A stretch of 64,000 nt of DNA from Ligula intestinalis (GCA_036362985.1 JAYGXS010000003.1:82826534-82890533), one strand, 5' to 3'; counted from the stretch's first letter, positions 10,201 through 20,820 are shown. Notes: generated from the sequence alone by a model not told the origin. Translations and numbers: made by a program.

Positions 10201-11559
10201 TCATAGGAAGATCTGTGTGAAGATTTAACCTTTTCAATTGAATTTTGAAACTCCTTTTGCTCGAAAGATTTATTAAATACAGAATTAAACAAACACTAGC
10301 ACTTGCAATGTACACTAGTTAAAATTTTTGAAGTAGACGTTAACTTTGTTTATTATTTTGCGGTCTTATATATATTTAAACTTTTTTTATGAAGTTGTTT
10401 GTAATTTTTTACACACAAACCCAATTTCACAGTTATTTTTATGTTATAAAAATGATTAGATAACAATTACCCTTTCGACTCGACAGCTGCACATGTGACA
10501 CAATTTTGAAAGGGGAGTCTCTTCTCAGTCGCCATTTACAATAAGGGCTCGTTTTTCCCCTTTAAACACCAAGCGTCATCGATTGTTTGTAGTTTTCGAA
10601 GAGGAATTGGAGTCGGGCGTAAAACTTTTTTACATGTTTCCATAATCTCGAAGTTGTTTTGAAGCAAATCTATCAATATTATGACACAAATGAGCTGACT
10701 GAAAGTTAAGCCAAGCAACTTGTTAACGATTACTGCCGATTGTTATTCACCTGTCCAAGCGTTCAATTTTGGAATCGCAAACTAATGCCTGATGAGAAAT
10801 ATGTTTTCATGGTCAACTACGGCCAATGTATTTGATAAGATCATTACGCGTTACATAATTGATGAAAATTCGTAATCTCGCTTTGTTTTGAATAAGCCTT
10901 AAATCCCCGTACCGTCAACTCCGGTCTCTCTTTAACCGATGCTGAACGAGTTTAGGAAAATTTGACGGAGTAGCAAGGGGTACTGATTTATCGAAACAGG
11001 CTCTGTTCTAGCAGAACAATGTCAAACTTCACACTGCATGCACAGACGTATAATAAGTTCAAAAAATTGGACAATGTTGAAGTTTTAGTAGGTCTTATTT
11101 CTCTCCCTGAAATTGTTTAAATCTTATAATGTTATTGCAGAACCAAAAGGGCTCAATAAAAAAAAATGAACATCGTTACGCTTCGTACTAATTATTAGTT
11201 TATTTTAGTTTATGTTCAGTTTTAGTTAAGATGAGTTTATGGTTGAGGTTTTTGAATTTTATTCGCAAGATAAGTCTAAGTAGTTTACCACGTGAACACT
11301 AATCCCAGCATATTGCCGGCGAAACCGGTTTTTATAGGAGTTCTATGACTAGGGAAATAGGATGGGCAGTAAAATGTATTTAAAAAAACGCTATATGCAT
11401 TAATATTTTATTGTATTAGAAAATGCTGTTAATTTTTGTCTGTTGATAATCCCCATGTGAATAATAATTGAACATTTTGCGGAAAAATCTAATAAGTATA
11501 ATACAGGTTTCGTAAGATTGCTGAAAAATTAAACAATATGGTAAGGTCATCGTCTACTT
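7201..11559. other. Non-coding sequence of copy 1
   Basis: No gene recognised; all ORFs are short and broken in the second copy. About 7,246-7,645 is absent from copy 2, whose junction (near 59,806) falls at a shared GCG, consistent with a deletion there. A short tandem of GTGACACGATTAAGC-like units lies at 8,988-9,020, with a decayed counterpart near 61,140-61,190. Confidence 0.5.
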
Positions 11560-11830
11560 CAAGGTACTCGAGGAACCACTAGCTATTCTGGAGAAAGATT
11601 AGTCCGCGACGGAAAGGGCCACATACAACTTCGAATTACATGGGAAGCAACATTTATCCAGCAGCTGCGGGAATCGAATTCGAATAAATTTTTCCACTTT
11701 GCCCATCTCATTATATCCTTTTCTGCCTATCCTTTTTCCTAAACCTCAAAAACCCTGTAACCACCGGTTTCGTGGGAGAAAATGCCGGGCATATGAGATG
11801 CACTACTTAAAACGCCCTTGACGTTTTATT
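11560..11830 (+). repeat. Dispersed module, three copies in window (copy 1)
   Basis: Shared with 63,610-63,880 (segment copy 2). Its last ~150 bp also match 15,720-15,860, outside the duplication. Conserved words include GGGAGAAAATGCCGGG and CATATGAGATGC. The copy at 63,601-63,867 is open for 88 codons, but this copy has two stops in that frame, so I treat it as an interspersed repeat and not a gene. Confidence 0.5.
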
Positions 11831-12387
11831 AATGTTTTTTTGGATTTCTGTTGAGCCTACTAAGTTTAGTTTATTGGGGGTTGCGTATGCGTAAATAGGT
11901 TATTTTTGTTTTAATTTAGCATTTGTCAAGTTTAAGCTATGAAGTTAACACACGGTTGTTTTTCCAGTTAAAAGTGTATGTGGTTTACTTTACCTTAGAT
12001 CAGTTTATTTTGATATTTTTAGCGCATTCATATTTAACTTCTGTTCTAAGCTTATTTTTCAGTTCATTTTGTATTATTTTTTTATTTTCGGTTTCTATTT
12101 CTTTTAACTTACGTAAATATGATTAAATTTGTTAAACGTTTTGGGCTGTTTATAAGGTTTGGCTGTTAATTTCGCTTATAATAAACAATTCTTTCGTATT
12201 TTCAGTTACCTTACTGGCCAACGGTTTTTTTTAATTTTTGGCCTAAGTGCTGCAATTGTAAGTGCATGTTTTATTTGTATTTTGTTTTACCAATATTTGC
12301 CTTCTTGCACATTTTAATTATGGCAATCGTTTTGAAAATCAGCACATAAAGGATAAGACAAAGCACTCACTTTGACAATTCTTTTTT

Positions 12388-12440
12388 GTCTGAAGTTTAT
12401 AGGTCCATCGCCGATTCGTCATCCAAGACATAATCTCAGA
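12388..12440 (-). repeat. Diverged hammerhead-like/PLE terminal module
   Basis: Weak match to the better preserved module at 12,800-12,875: the order TGTCTGAAGTTT, CCATCGCCGATTCGTCATC parallels CCTGACGTTT, CCGTCGCAGATTCATCATC. It is too decayed to be a ribozyme. Confidence 0.3.
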
Positions 12441-12836
12441 ACAGTAGCAAATACGTGCAGCGTGCGCACAGGCATTCATTGCATTATTTAATTAACTATT
12501 CCTGTTTTTTTAGGTTTATGCACTTTCTTTTTTGAATAAAATTTCCTTTCCTTGAATAACTTTTATTACACGTGCCCTCTATTTCAAACGGCTGGGGTTT
12601 TTTGTGCGGATCAGGGAGGTTAAGTAGACATCTACCGAAAATCCTCTTAATTCGGCCTACAGCCCTGATGTTGCATAAGGTTTAAACATACACGTTCACA
12701 ATTATTGTGTGAACTTCCTCACCTGAGTCGTCACTCGCCTCTTATACACCTATCTGTGACACGTAATTGTGCTGCAAGTGAGAATCTTCAAACTGAGGAG
12801 AAGACAACTAGATCGCTGGGGTAACACTTTTATTCG

Positions 12837-12873
12837 CCTGACGTTTTGAGATCCGTCGCAGATTCATCATCAG
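12837..12873 (-). ncRNA. Hammerhead-ribozyme-like motif, degenerate
   Basis: On the minus strand: CTGATGA, a stem-loop (GAATC-TGCGAC-GGATCT), then CAAAAC and GTCAGG. This follows the hammerhead order CUGAUGA - stem II - GAAAC - GUC, and CCTG/CAGG-type ends can form stem I. The G of GAAAC is lost and stem III is minimal, so activity is doubtful. Hammerheads of this compact type are known in PLE terminal repeats. The flanking CGCTGGGGTAACACTTTTATTCGC recurs near 51,680. Confidence 0.45.
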
Positions 12874-12879
12874 TGACAT

Positions 12880-13194
12880 AAGCAATTACCAACAAAAACC
12901 CCTGGTTCAGCGATCTTTTCTTCCTATACAAAGATTCTCTTTCTTTTTCTACTATCAGTATGTCTGGATGAGGACACAGTTATGATGGTCTAGGCTCGCT
13001 AGGGGAACATAAAGACGGTACCAACGAGCTGCTTTACGGGCGGCTTTTTGTAACCCGACGTAGTATGTCGCCAATGAGGAGATTTGCAGCGCATTTTTTG
13101 CCAAGATACGTGAAAATTCTGTAAAATATTCTGTATTCTGAGAAAACACAATTAACTGCCTGCTTTTTGGCTGCCACCTTTGTCGTGGACAATT
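12880..13194. other. Unassigned sequence downstream of the Kunitz pseudo-exon
   Basis: A minus-strand ORF of 64 codons (12,955-13,149) is slightly richer in G+C than its surroundings, but I recognise no domain. It lies outside the block shared with 49.86-51.64 kb, so there is no paralogue to test it. Confidence 0.3.
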
Positions 13195-13985
13195 ACATCT
13201 GAATTAGAAATCGGATTTTATTGTCAATGCTATGCATGTGAGGAGAAACGCTTTGTTGGCGTTTGTCTTGTGGTTACTGTTAAATTCATGAATCACGATT
13301 GCCCTTAATATGGATATTTCTAAGCCTCGCTTTAGCCAGACAGTATAGACACCATTAAACCTTTCCTGACATTTACTTTTAACCTTTCATTTCTCCACCG
13401 AGAAATAAACTTCCATGCTGGTCAAATGACAAATAATCAAAATGCACACAATTTTCGATCGTACTTATTTCAGAATATTTTGTGGATTGCGTTGATAAAT
13501 GACAGCCGCGTTCACTCCGAAGTAAACTGCATGTTCATGTGACAAAATGTCCCTGATTGTGCATTTGAGGGAACGAGGAGTTGCATTGACACCAAATATG
13601 AATTCATGATATGAGCAGAAGAAAAATGTCTGATAAGAACATGTATATATTGAACCTTTCCAAAGCCCTCAATCACTGCAAAAACCACAAATACCTATGA
13701 TAAACAACTGATCAATTAAGAGGGGTGTTCTTCTTAGCACATGTCTCCAGACATGCCTCTTCGGTTTCGAAATTATTTTCATTTCCACGGCACCCACCCT
13801 ACACAAAGGATTTGCAAGTTCCATCCCTGCAGTCAAAGTAGAAGCGGTCTACGAATGCTCTGCACACTCCAAGATTGACGGGCAGATAACAGATCTCGTT
13901 TGATCCTACGTTATTAGAACAGAAGATATGTTAATGTCGTATCCTGTAAGAAGACTACCAAAGGTAACTCTGTCAACAGAAATGA
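13195..13985 (-). repeat. Kunitz-locus duplicate, copy 1
   Basis: Collinear with 49,855-51,640, which is longer because a PLE and internal duplications lie inside it. Homology covers the Kunitz exon, roughly 500 bp downstream of it (minus-strand sense) and about 80 bp of the upstream intron. Confidence 0.75.
13712..13905 (-). pseudogene. Kunitz-type protease inhibitor exon, broken by an in-frame TAG
   Basis: The minus-strand exon after a TAACGTAG acceptor, entered in phase 1, encodes a Kunitz/BPTI domain. The six Cys spacing is exactly C-x8-C-x15-C-x7-C-x12-C-x3-C, with Arg after the second Cys (the P1 site, implying trypsin-like targets) and RFYFD, GGCRGNENNF and an eight-residue tail ending before TGA. 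The Tyr codon of the usual YGGC is TAG (13,799-13,801), so the domain is truncated as assembled. There is also an extra Cys in the FDCRDG segment. The intact paralogue is at 51,376-51,548. I infer a recently disabled gene copy, unless the stop is a sequencing error or is polymorphic. Confidence 0.85.
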
Positions 13986-14412
13986 GGTTGACTTTCGAAA
14001 AAAATGCAATATTTCTTCCGTTGCACTTTACGATTTGTTGTCAGCTATTCTACATCCGGTAGTAAAAATAAGTTTAAAGTGGATGAGGGACACATGTATG
14101 AAGCATAATCAACAGTGAATGTCCATAAGTACTTCTGTTTGGAGACGGTTGTGAATTCACATTATCTTTTTATTGCGCGGAAATCTCATGACCAAACAAA
14201 TACAATTTTTTTTTGTGTTTTTGTCCTCTTAGATAAACAAATGTTGACCGGGCTAGAGGTGCATTTATCAAAGCCTCCACTGCCGAGACTTTTAACATAG
14301 GGTCTAAAGGGGAAAAGCATATCCCAGTGGACATATTATGTATCCTGACACTGTAGGAATTTCCTAGCGACCCACATATGCACCCACATGATAAGAGTAC
14401 GCGTATACTTAC

Positions 14413-14450
14413 CACCAAAGCTCTTTTTGCTTCTTTGATAGAAGAAACTT
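14413..14450 (-). CDS. Putative micro-exon of the 39-nt family, 38 nt here
   Basis: The minus strand has a CCCTTACAG acceptor and a GTAAGT donor. With two leading bases it reads VSSIKEAKRALV. It aligns with the 39-nt exons at 16,265-16,303 (LSPIEEAKRSDG) and 22,556-22,594 (TPLIEEPELFNH) but is one base shorter at the donor side. That leaves phase 0 instead of phase 1, which suggests a damaged copy or a shifted donor. It lies about 500 bp upstream of the broken Kunitz exon, which needs phase 1. Intron flank near 14,490-14,560 also matches 22,613-22,690. Confidence 0.5.
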
Positions 14451-14559
14451 CTGTAAGGGCAACATTTCGTTTTACAGTAAGTCCGTCCAAATTGTTTTAA
14501 CTTTACTTTAAGCAGTTGCCTTCGGTTTTTAGTTGGCAAATAGAAAAATTGATTGGTTG

Positions 14560-15288
14560 TCAGCGAGGGGTTACCATATCGATTTTTACAGAAGTATTTT
14601 GTCGGCTAAATTGAGAGGGTATGTTCTTATGCAGCGAATCCTCAAACGCTAATTAGAGCTAGAATCAACACACATTTAACGATATAGTTATCTTCAATGC
14701 TGCTTTCTTTGCTAACCAACGAAGCGCTGCAGAGCATCATATTATAGAGCCTTTGTGTCTGTAATGAAGAATTTGTTAAGCTAATAATTCGCTCTTAGGT
14801 TAGTACTATGAATCCGGAGGCCAAATTCATTATCTTATCATCAACGCGTTTGCGTCAAGTTAAATCTGGGTATGCTGGCTTATGGAACAAATTTTTATCC
14901 TAATTTCCCTACGCCGAAGAAATGGTGAAGTTGCTTCTGTGTGTGCTAATTTAGGAGCGTCCGGAAAGTTTAAATAATCCAAATTTAACAAAACAAACCT
15001 GAAGAACCAGTTGTAAACGAGGTGATTAGTTCACATACAGAAGATGAGATAATTCCTACAAAGTAGTGCTCGAAATTGGAGTTTCTTAATCAGCATACAT
15101 CTGGTCACATTATTTGAATCAAATAAATGGATTTTATCTTGAGAAAGCCTTAAGTAAGTCTTTTTTTTTTTCGGTATATTTAGAGGTTAAAGCGTTGTTT
15201 GGCAAAATCGTAGGCTACCTGATACCGAGCAAGTCTCTTAAGCATTTTAATACGACAGATGTGAACCTTTCATTTTTATGCGTTGCAG
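14560..15288. other. Non-coding sequence
   Basis: AT-rich, no recognised gene, exon or repeat. Confidence 0.4.
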
Positions 15289-15314
15289 CAACCGAGTCAT
15301 CTGAACATATTTTG
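15289..15314 (+). CDS. Candidate 26-nt exon, plus strand
   Basis: It follows a T-rich tract ending GCGTTGCAG and precedes GTGAGT, both near consensus. Read with two leading bases it gives TESSEHIL. The length is not a multiple of three and there is no paralogue to support it, so this may be a chance pair of splice sites. Confidence 0.25.
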
Positions 15315-15719
15315 GTGAGTAATACGCATGCGATGCAATTAAAGTTTTCATTCCCTAATCGTTTTGACACGTTAGTATGGGTCTCAGTACTGGTCGTCCG
15401 ATTTAATTTCCTAGGACCCTTTGAATAATTGAGCTGGTGGAACATGGATGCCCTCGCAATAGCCAGTTCGGACGAGCGCCACATCCGAAGTCGTTTGTCT
15501 AAGACAGCTATTGATATTCATGCATATCAAAGGACATTAAATGCAGAGCTGAACCTTTTTTGTTACGACGAGTATGAAATCCATTATATTTTAGATGGCA
15601 AACAGCTGGCAAGTAAAGAGTTTTTCTTCCAGTTCCTTTTCTGCACAAAGCGCCGTAAAAAAGCTTCAACTTACATGCAGGAAAACGTACTCGCAACAGA
15701 CACGGAACACTAATTCAAC

Positions 15720-15860
15720 TATATGCTTCCTCTTCACATTTACTTCTACAAATTGTCTTTACGGTGTTTCCTATAATTTACCCCCAAAACCCGTAAAACA
15801 ACCGTTTACTTAGGTCCAAATGCTGGGATTACAAGTATATGAGGTGGAATGCTTAAAAGC
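15720..15860 (+). repeat. Diverged partial copy of the 11.6 kb module
   Basis: Matches the second half of 11,560-11,830, with shared words such as AACCGTTTACTTAGG against AACCGGTTTAGTGGG, AATGCTGGG and CATATGAG-like positions, all with drift. Confidence 0.4.
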
Positions 15861-15996
15861 TCGGCGATCGAGTCATCTTCTTAATTACTTCCAGGGACTC
15901 GCATATTCGCTTGTATTGCGAAAATAAATTTACCCGCTAGCCAATTGTATTTGATTATCAGTCAAAACGACAATTTAAGGAAACAAATCTACGTAG

Positions 15997-16064
15997 CATG
16001 GACTGGACCAATCTGTACGGGCAGTGCAACCGGACATTCTGGGCCACTGCCAAGAACTGCAAAG
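15997..16064 (+). CDS. Candidate coding exon, plus strand
   Basis: A 68-bp island distinctly richer in G+C than its surroundings, after CTACGTAG and before GTAAAA. The frame from the ATG at 15,998 reads MDWTNLYGQCNRTFW then ATAKNCK. The other two frames are open too, so frame choice is uncertain. No family recognised. Support is composition and splice sites only. Confidence 0.3.
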
Positions 16065-16264
16065 GTAAAATAATTGTTATTTAATTTTGAAGCAGGCAGT
16101 TTGCATTCTTTGTCTTTAAAATGTATAGATTAATACAAATAATTTATGCATGCCCACAAGTATTAACCTGCTTATGCAGTTACAGACAGCTTTCCCGATG
16201 TACGGATGAACCGATATACGATGTAGTTTCTTTTAATGAAATATGATAAAATATTTATGCTCAC

Positions 16265-16303
16265 TGCCATCGGATCTTTTCGCTTCTTCGATAGGAGAAA
16301 GCC
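16265..16303 (-). CDS. Putative 39-nt micro-exon
   Basis: The minus strand has a GTCTTGTAG acceptor and a GTGAGC donor. In phase 1 it reads LSPIEEAKRSDG plus one base, so it is symmetric. Same length, phase and core (IEEA/IEEP) as 22,556-22,594; a 38-nt relative lies at 14,413-14,450. It is downstream in transcription of the 27- and 42-nt micro-exons at 17.08-17.49 kb, and all phases agree, so one transcript could include them. Confidence 0.55.
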
Positions 16304-17075
16304 CTACAAGACCGAAAATTGCTTTTGCTATAAGTTCAACTCGGTTTTGTATGGCAATTTGGCAAACAAAACATTAATTAGCTGTTAGATCTCGGGTCAA
16401 AGCCTTGAAGTACTGCTTTTGACAAAATAAATTGCAAAGTAAAAAGCGGGGTATGTTTGCCTGCAAAGACATTTCAGTAGATATTTCTTAGATATGCGTG
16501 ACACAAATATCCGTCGATGCGTTTCTACTGTAGGTTCATACGCGTTCATATAAACTTCAGTTTTACGTGGTTTCCAAAGTTATCGCTAATCAGTGCATAA
16601 CAATTAAAGGTCTGACGCCGCTCTGACAAACGTGGTAGGAAATTCTATTTTATAAGCATTGTGGTTCATTACCAAAAGTTACGGATAGCTGCATGGACTC
16701 CAGATTATTTGTCCACGACATTGTGTTAAATTCAAAGTATTTTAAACGCAAAAGTGCTTGATTTCAAAAACTTAATCTAAATATTCGCGTTCTGGAAGAC
16801 CTACGCCCTACTACTTAACATTATTTCATACCAAAGAGCAGCTGAGTAGTCGATATGCATGATAATTAGTTGGTTAGTGACAGCTACATTCCTATACTTA
16901 TCACTGCATTTCTTATGTAGATTCGTACTATATTTTATTATGCATGAGTTTACACTTAACGTATATCAGTGCATGTCAAGCATAAATTTAACGCCGCTCT
17001 CGTAAACAGTTTTAAAATGTTTGGCAAAATGTTTTTTCTCATTCATTTCCGAAAGCAATCTTCATTCCTGTATAC

Positions 17076-17102
17076 ATCGAGTGCCAATGGGATGGACAAT
17101 TT
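17076..17102 (-). CDS. Putative 27-nt micro-exon, copy A
   Basis: The minus strand has a TTTGGCAG acceptor and a GTATAC donor. In phase 1 it encodes IVHPIGTR plus one base. Copy B (20,603-20,629) has the same length and frame with Pro changed to Leu, but a weaker GTTTAC donor. Confidence 0.45.
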
Positions 17103-17293
17103 CTGCCAAATAACTTTATGAGAGTTGTGCTTCATCTTCAATAGTGACGGTTTTTAACGCGGCTATATACGTCCTGTTGGTATTTACAAACGTGTCTTGG
17201 TTTCTTTAACTTTTCACTCTGAATCGGGGTTCCCTGTAAGCCGTATCTTTGTCTTTGTTAGAAGGTGTCGGTAGCGAGTTTAGAAACACGTAC

Positions 17294-17335
17294 CGAAATG
17301 ACGTTGTAGTGGCATCGATTTAACGTCCTTCATAT
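17294..17335 (-). CDS. Putative 42-nt micro-exon (MKDVKSMPLQRHF), copy A
   Basis: The minus strand has a TTCATTGTAG acceptor and a GTACGT donor. In phase 1 it encodes MKDVKSMPLQRHF plus one base. Copy B (20,821-20,862) differs by a single synonymous change, while the flanks have drifted more. A third relative at 49,030-49,070 reads VKDPRYTSLERYL. The exon resembles its upstream neighbour at 17,445-17,486 in length and in a PL-[E/Q]-R-H ending, which suggests exon duplication within the gene. Confidence 0.6.
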
Positions 17336-17444
17336 CTACAATGAAGTACTTAATACTTTGACTGCTTGATATTCAAAAGAAAACAAATTGTCCCAGAAAT
17401 TTGCGAAAACTCTGTGAATGGGTAATGAAAATATAAACACTTAC

Positions 17445-17486
17445 CAATATGACGCTCGAGCGGGAAATAATTTGCGTTCATCATAA
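17445..17486 (-). CDS. Putative 42-nt micro-exon (MMNANYFPLERHI), copy A
   Basis: The minus strand has a GTTCTTCAG acceptor and a GTAAGT donor, both excellent. In phase 1 it encodes MMNANYFPLERHI plus one base. Copy B (20,972-21,013) reads MMNANHLPLENHL with the same length, sites and phase. Joined to the next 42-nt exon, the junction codon is GAT. Confidence 0.6.
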
Positions 17487-18229
17487 CTGAAGAACAAAGA
17501 CTGTATTAAATGGCGCAAAGAATGCTCCCATAAATATGCCTTCTAACCTATTTTCAGACTGTGATGGGGTAACCAAATATTATTTTGCTCCAAACTAAAG
17601 TCTGGCGTGATGGTGTTTTACCCAGTAATTCGCATCATCCTAAGCAACTCTTACAGTGCAGAGCAAGGAAGTATGCAATAAAGTTCGACTCGGTGGCTCG
17701 CTTTGATTAAGTTATTTCAATTGCTTCCAGAAATTGCGGACGGCTAGAGATCATTTGTTCTCCGAAACTAAACCTTACTGACAATTTAAAGATATATTAA
17801 TTCAGGTGCACACATTGCTGGCTGCCTTGCGCGTAACTATTTAACATTTATAAATGTTACTACAGAACGTTCCCATTTTTGACGTCAATAATGCATGGTA
17901 TCTTAGTTTGCTAGTAACTGTATGCAAAAGCGGCGCTCTCAATATCAAAATGGTAACGAGTATCATTACAGGTGATTCACTATCTCATACAATAGCTGCG
18001 GACATGTTCAAATAAGTTTTTGATTGGAACATATTAATTGCGGATTGTTGTAAAAGATATAATCATGCAGCCTTATCTCAAATATATTTTTTTGTAAAAC
18101 GTGCACAAAAAATTACTTATTGGTCTCTTTTGGTAGCAAATTGTGCTTAATTTATGGTTTATTCGCAAAATTAGGGAATCTTTTGTTAAAAAACGTTTCT
18201 AAATTGCCGAATACTTTGAAACCTAATGA

Positions 18230-18780
18230 TGGCGGCCGCTTCTGCTCTACCCAAGAGACGTTGTCGAGAAAATGTTGAAAAGATTGAAAGTACCTTTTAG
18301 ATCACCCGAAAGGCCACCTTGATATCAAAGCGATGGTCTGAGTCTACCAGGTGCGTTAGGGTAGAATTGTCTACAACCTTTATTTGGCCCTTTCCTTATC
18401 ATGCTGGAATGTATACTCGTACTTTTTTGGACAAAAGCCGGCTTGTGCGACCAATATATCCTGTCCCGCAGAAGCAGGTTAATGGACATATGCACATAGA
18501 TAAAGTCTAGGCTGAAATTTTGTCCTTAATCTTTCCGTATAGGATGGGAGTAGTCAAGAACAGCAAATGGGCATGAAATATAGTTCAAAATTGTTTTTGA
18601 AGTTAAACGGTACAAGGCTACCAAAATGGATGCATTGCCCGGACCACATCTTCTTGCGATATACCATACGTTGGAAACTCCCATGAGCCCTTTGCTGTCC
18701 CCACTAGAAACCCAACCAACTAGGGCTGAAATGGCAGTTCCGGAGTCTACTGAATCAAGTACAAGACCTTCAGTCACTTT
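18230..18780 (-). pseudogene. PLE GIY-YIG remnant, minus strand
   Basis: From 18,510 down the minus strand reads CICPLTCFCGTGYIGRTSRL, with a clear Cys cluster and YIGRTSR motif. It continues through frameshifts to a LVDSDHRFDIKVAFRVI block and QRLLGRAEAAAI. This is the same family as 5.3-6.0 kb and 50.5-50.9 kb. Upstream of 18,510 the linker is too damaged to follow with confidence. Confidence 0.7.
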
Positions 18781-19099
18781 GGACCGATAGCTGAGAGCAC
18801 CTTAGGTCCACACTCGTTACCTGTTCCTATCGATACGTAAACAGTGGTCAGAAACAGTGGAGTCAGCAAACAAAGGCAAAAATGAAGATATCAAAATACC
18901 TCCGGCAGAGTAAAGCTGATGTCATAAACAAAGTGATACTAGGACTGACTTTTCGGATACTAGCTTACTTCCATCGTAAGAAGAAACGTGTTCGTTGTTT
19001 CTGTTTGCCGGAACTGTTACAGCCACGCGTCATTCCTGTTAATATATCTGTGCTCAGCGTACGAACTTTGACCTGCTTGTTCGCTGTAGACTGTCCGTC

Positions 19100-19780
19100 A
19101 AATTGACAACCGGGGGGGCTCGTGTGAACTTTGTCCCCTTTGCGGCTTTCGTAAATGTTGGCGAGTCTGTGCGCTTGCTGACCTGTCCTTCGTCCACCGA
19201 CGGACCAATCACTTGTTGCTGCACGAGTTCATGTCAAACTCGTTCCACGCTAGTCACGTGGTCCCTGACCAAACCCTCTACCCTCTTTCTCTGTTCGCAG
19301 TTGTTCGCCACACCTGTGTCTGCTTCGCCGTCCTGTTGGCTTTGTTTGAACTGACTTGAGGCGTTTGCGTACCGTCTGGTAAGCAGGATTAAGGTCCATG
19401 GCTCTGTTTAGTGTGCCAGTCGAAGACCAAATTCCCAGCAGAAGTCTAGCCATCTCGTCATTGGCTCGGCCTATCACCCTTGCATTGCCAAAGGCGAAGA
19501 TGTGGTTCTTCTGCAGCACGTGTTCATAAACCATAGACAGCTTATCCTTGTGAGCTGGTTCCCCTGGGCCTTTTAGTGATCCTAGGGCCAAAGTTTCTCT
19601 GACACAATAGGTTTTGGTATGTTTGTGTAGCCTTGTAATCGGCTTTGGCTGTGCTTGGACCGATTAACTGTTGCATGCTTATTAGCTTCTTCAGGGTTGA
19701 GTCAAGTTGCTGATTGTGACTGAATTTCGTCCATTGGCTTTTATTGGTCATGTTAGAGAAAATGTGGGTGAAGATCATTT
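19100..19780 (-). pseudogene. PLE endonuclease C-terminus, a different PLE lineage, minus strand
   Basis: A 113-codon open stretch (19,250-19,591) contains HIFAFGNARVIGRANDEMA, then a block in the position where related elements read EAWxS...INRHIDL, and LNPAYQTVRKRL. These mark the end of a GIY-YIG domain in a PLE lineage distinct from those at 5.3 and 6.4 kb. The YIG motif and the RT are not recognisable. The region is richer in G+C than its surroundings. Confidence 0.65.
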
Positions 19781-20419
19781 ACTTGCTCCACGTAAGACTT
19801 ACATGTGATATTTGAAAGCAAAACTCATTGCAATGTTTGCATGCCACCAGGCAATGCATGTCATCAGTTTTAATCCTCTTACATTTACTGTGTTTCACAC
19901 CGCTTGGTTCTGATGGCTGAGAAGTTAAGCGGCTTGCTCTCTAAGTCGTTGTTTGGTGGATAACTGCTCGCTCCGGGCATTTCTTCCTTATTAAACAAGA
20001 AATTCGGGTCGTAACACTTTAGACTATTGAATTATTTTGGGGTTGAAACGATTTAAAATTTTTTTCAGAAATTGCCCTTTTGCTAAAATGCTGACACCTA
20101 TAAAATAGGGAATATGTCCTATTGCGAAGAACAAACCTTACTTTATTGCTTGAAGACTTTTGTGGCCACAGCGTGAGTCGCGTTTATTTAACAGGGAGTT
20201 ACTTGTTAAAATCATTTAAGAAATACCATCTACTGTATGCAGGTTGCTGGAGCATCAAGATGACAGGATGGCCTATAATTATGGAGCATTTGTCTTTTAC
20301 TGCAGTATCCATGCTTTGGGCTCTAATGTCTAACAAGAACTATGTATGCTAGTAGCAACTGTTGCCGGGTTGATAAGAATAGTCTTAGAAACAACCCAGA
20401 CAGAGTTATCTATGATTAT
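19781..20419. other. Non-coding sequence between PLE remnant and block copy B
   Basis: No recognised gene. A 76-codon plus-strand ORF (20,122-20,352) shows no known domain and no paralogue in the window. Confidence 0.4.
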
Positions 20420-20602
20420 GTACTAATCGCTGCATTTCTAATGTGGATTCATCCATTATTTTATTATGCATGTGTTTACACTTAACGTATATCAGTGCAT
20501 GTCAACCATAAGTTTAATGCCGCTCTCGTAAACAGTTTTAATATTTTTGGCAAAATGTTTTTTTTTTATTCATTTCTGAAAGCAATCTTCATTCCTGTAA
20601 AC

Positions 20603-20629
20603 ATCTAGTGCCAATGAGATGGACAATTT
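20603..20629 (-). CDS. Putative 27-nt micro-exon, copy B
   Basis: Reads IVHLIGTR in phase 1 after TTTTGCAG. The donor is GTTTAC, weaker than in copy A. Confidence 0.4.
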
Positions 20630-20820
20630 CTGCAAAATTACTTTATGAGTGGTGTGCTTCATCTTCAATAGTTACAGTTTTCAACGCAACTATATACGTC
20701 CTGTTGGTTTTTACAAACGTGTCTTGGTTTTTTTAACTTTTCACTGTGAATCGGGGTTCGCTGAACGCCGTGTCTTTGGCTTCGTTAGAACGTGTCAGTA
20801 GCAAGTTAAGAAACACGTAC

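Larger units (their letters stand above)
547..11932 (+). repeat. Long segmental duplication, copy 1
   Basis: Collinear, same-orientation copy of 51,864-64,000. Matched landmarks include the telomere-like array, the tRNA-like sequences, two micro-exons, a ~117 bp hairpin element, three PLE tails and a module near 11.6 kb. The copies differ by scattered substitutions and many indels. Copy 1 lacks about 1.1 kb of a foldback-type element present at 53.1-54.4 kb. It has about 400 bp near 7.25-7.65 kb that copy 2 lacks. The divergence indicates an old duplication, not an assembly echo. Confidence 0.9.
16890..18230 (-). repeat. Duplicated micro-exon block, copy A
   Basis: Same-orientation match to about 20,420-21,900 with moderate divergence and indels. 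Similarity also reaches 16,480-16,690 against 48,620-48,790, and 17,180-17,340 against 48,920-49,080. The block carries three micro-exon candidates (27, 42, 42 nt) that stay open in copy B. Confidence 0.75.

Noticed and set aside
14170..14539. Overlapping 106- and 67-codon minus ORFs
   Set aside because: They run through good splice sites of the 38-nt exon, and the rest has no protein-like signal.
18319..18510. Plus-strand 63-codon ORF
   Set aside because: Antisense shadow of the PLE endonuclease coded on the minus strand.
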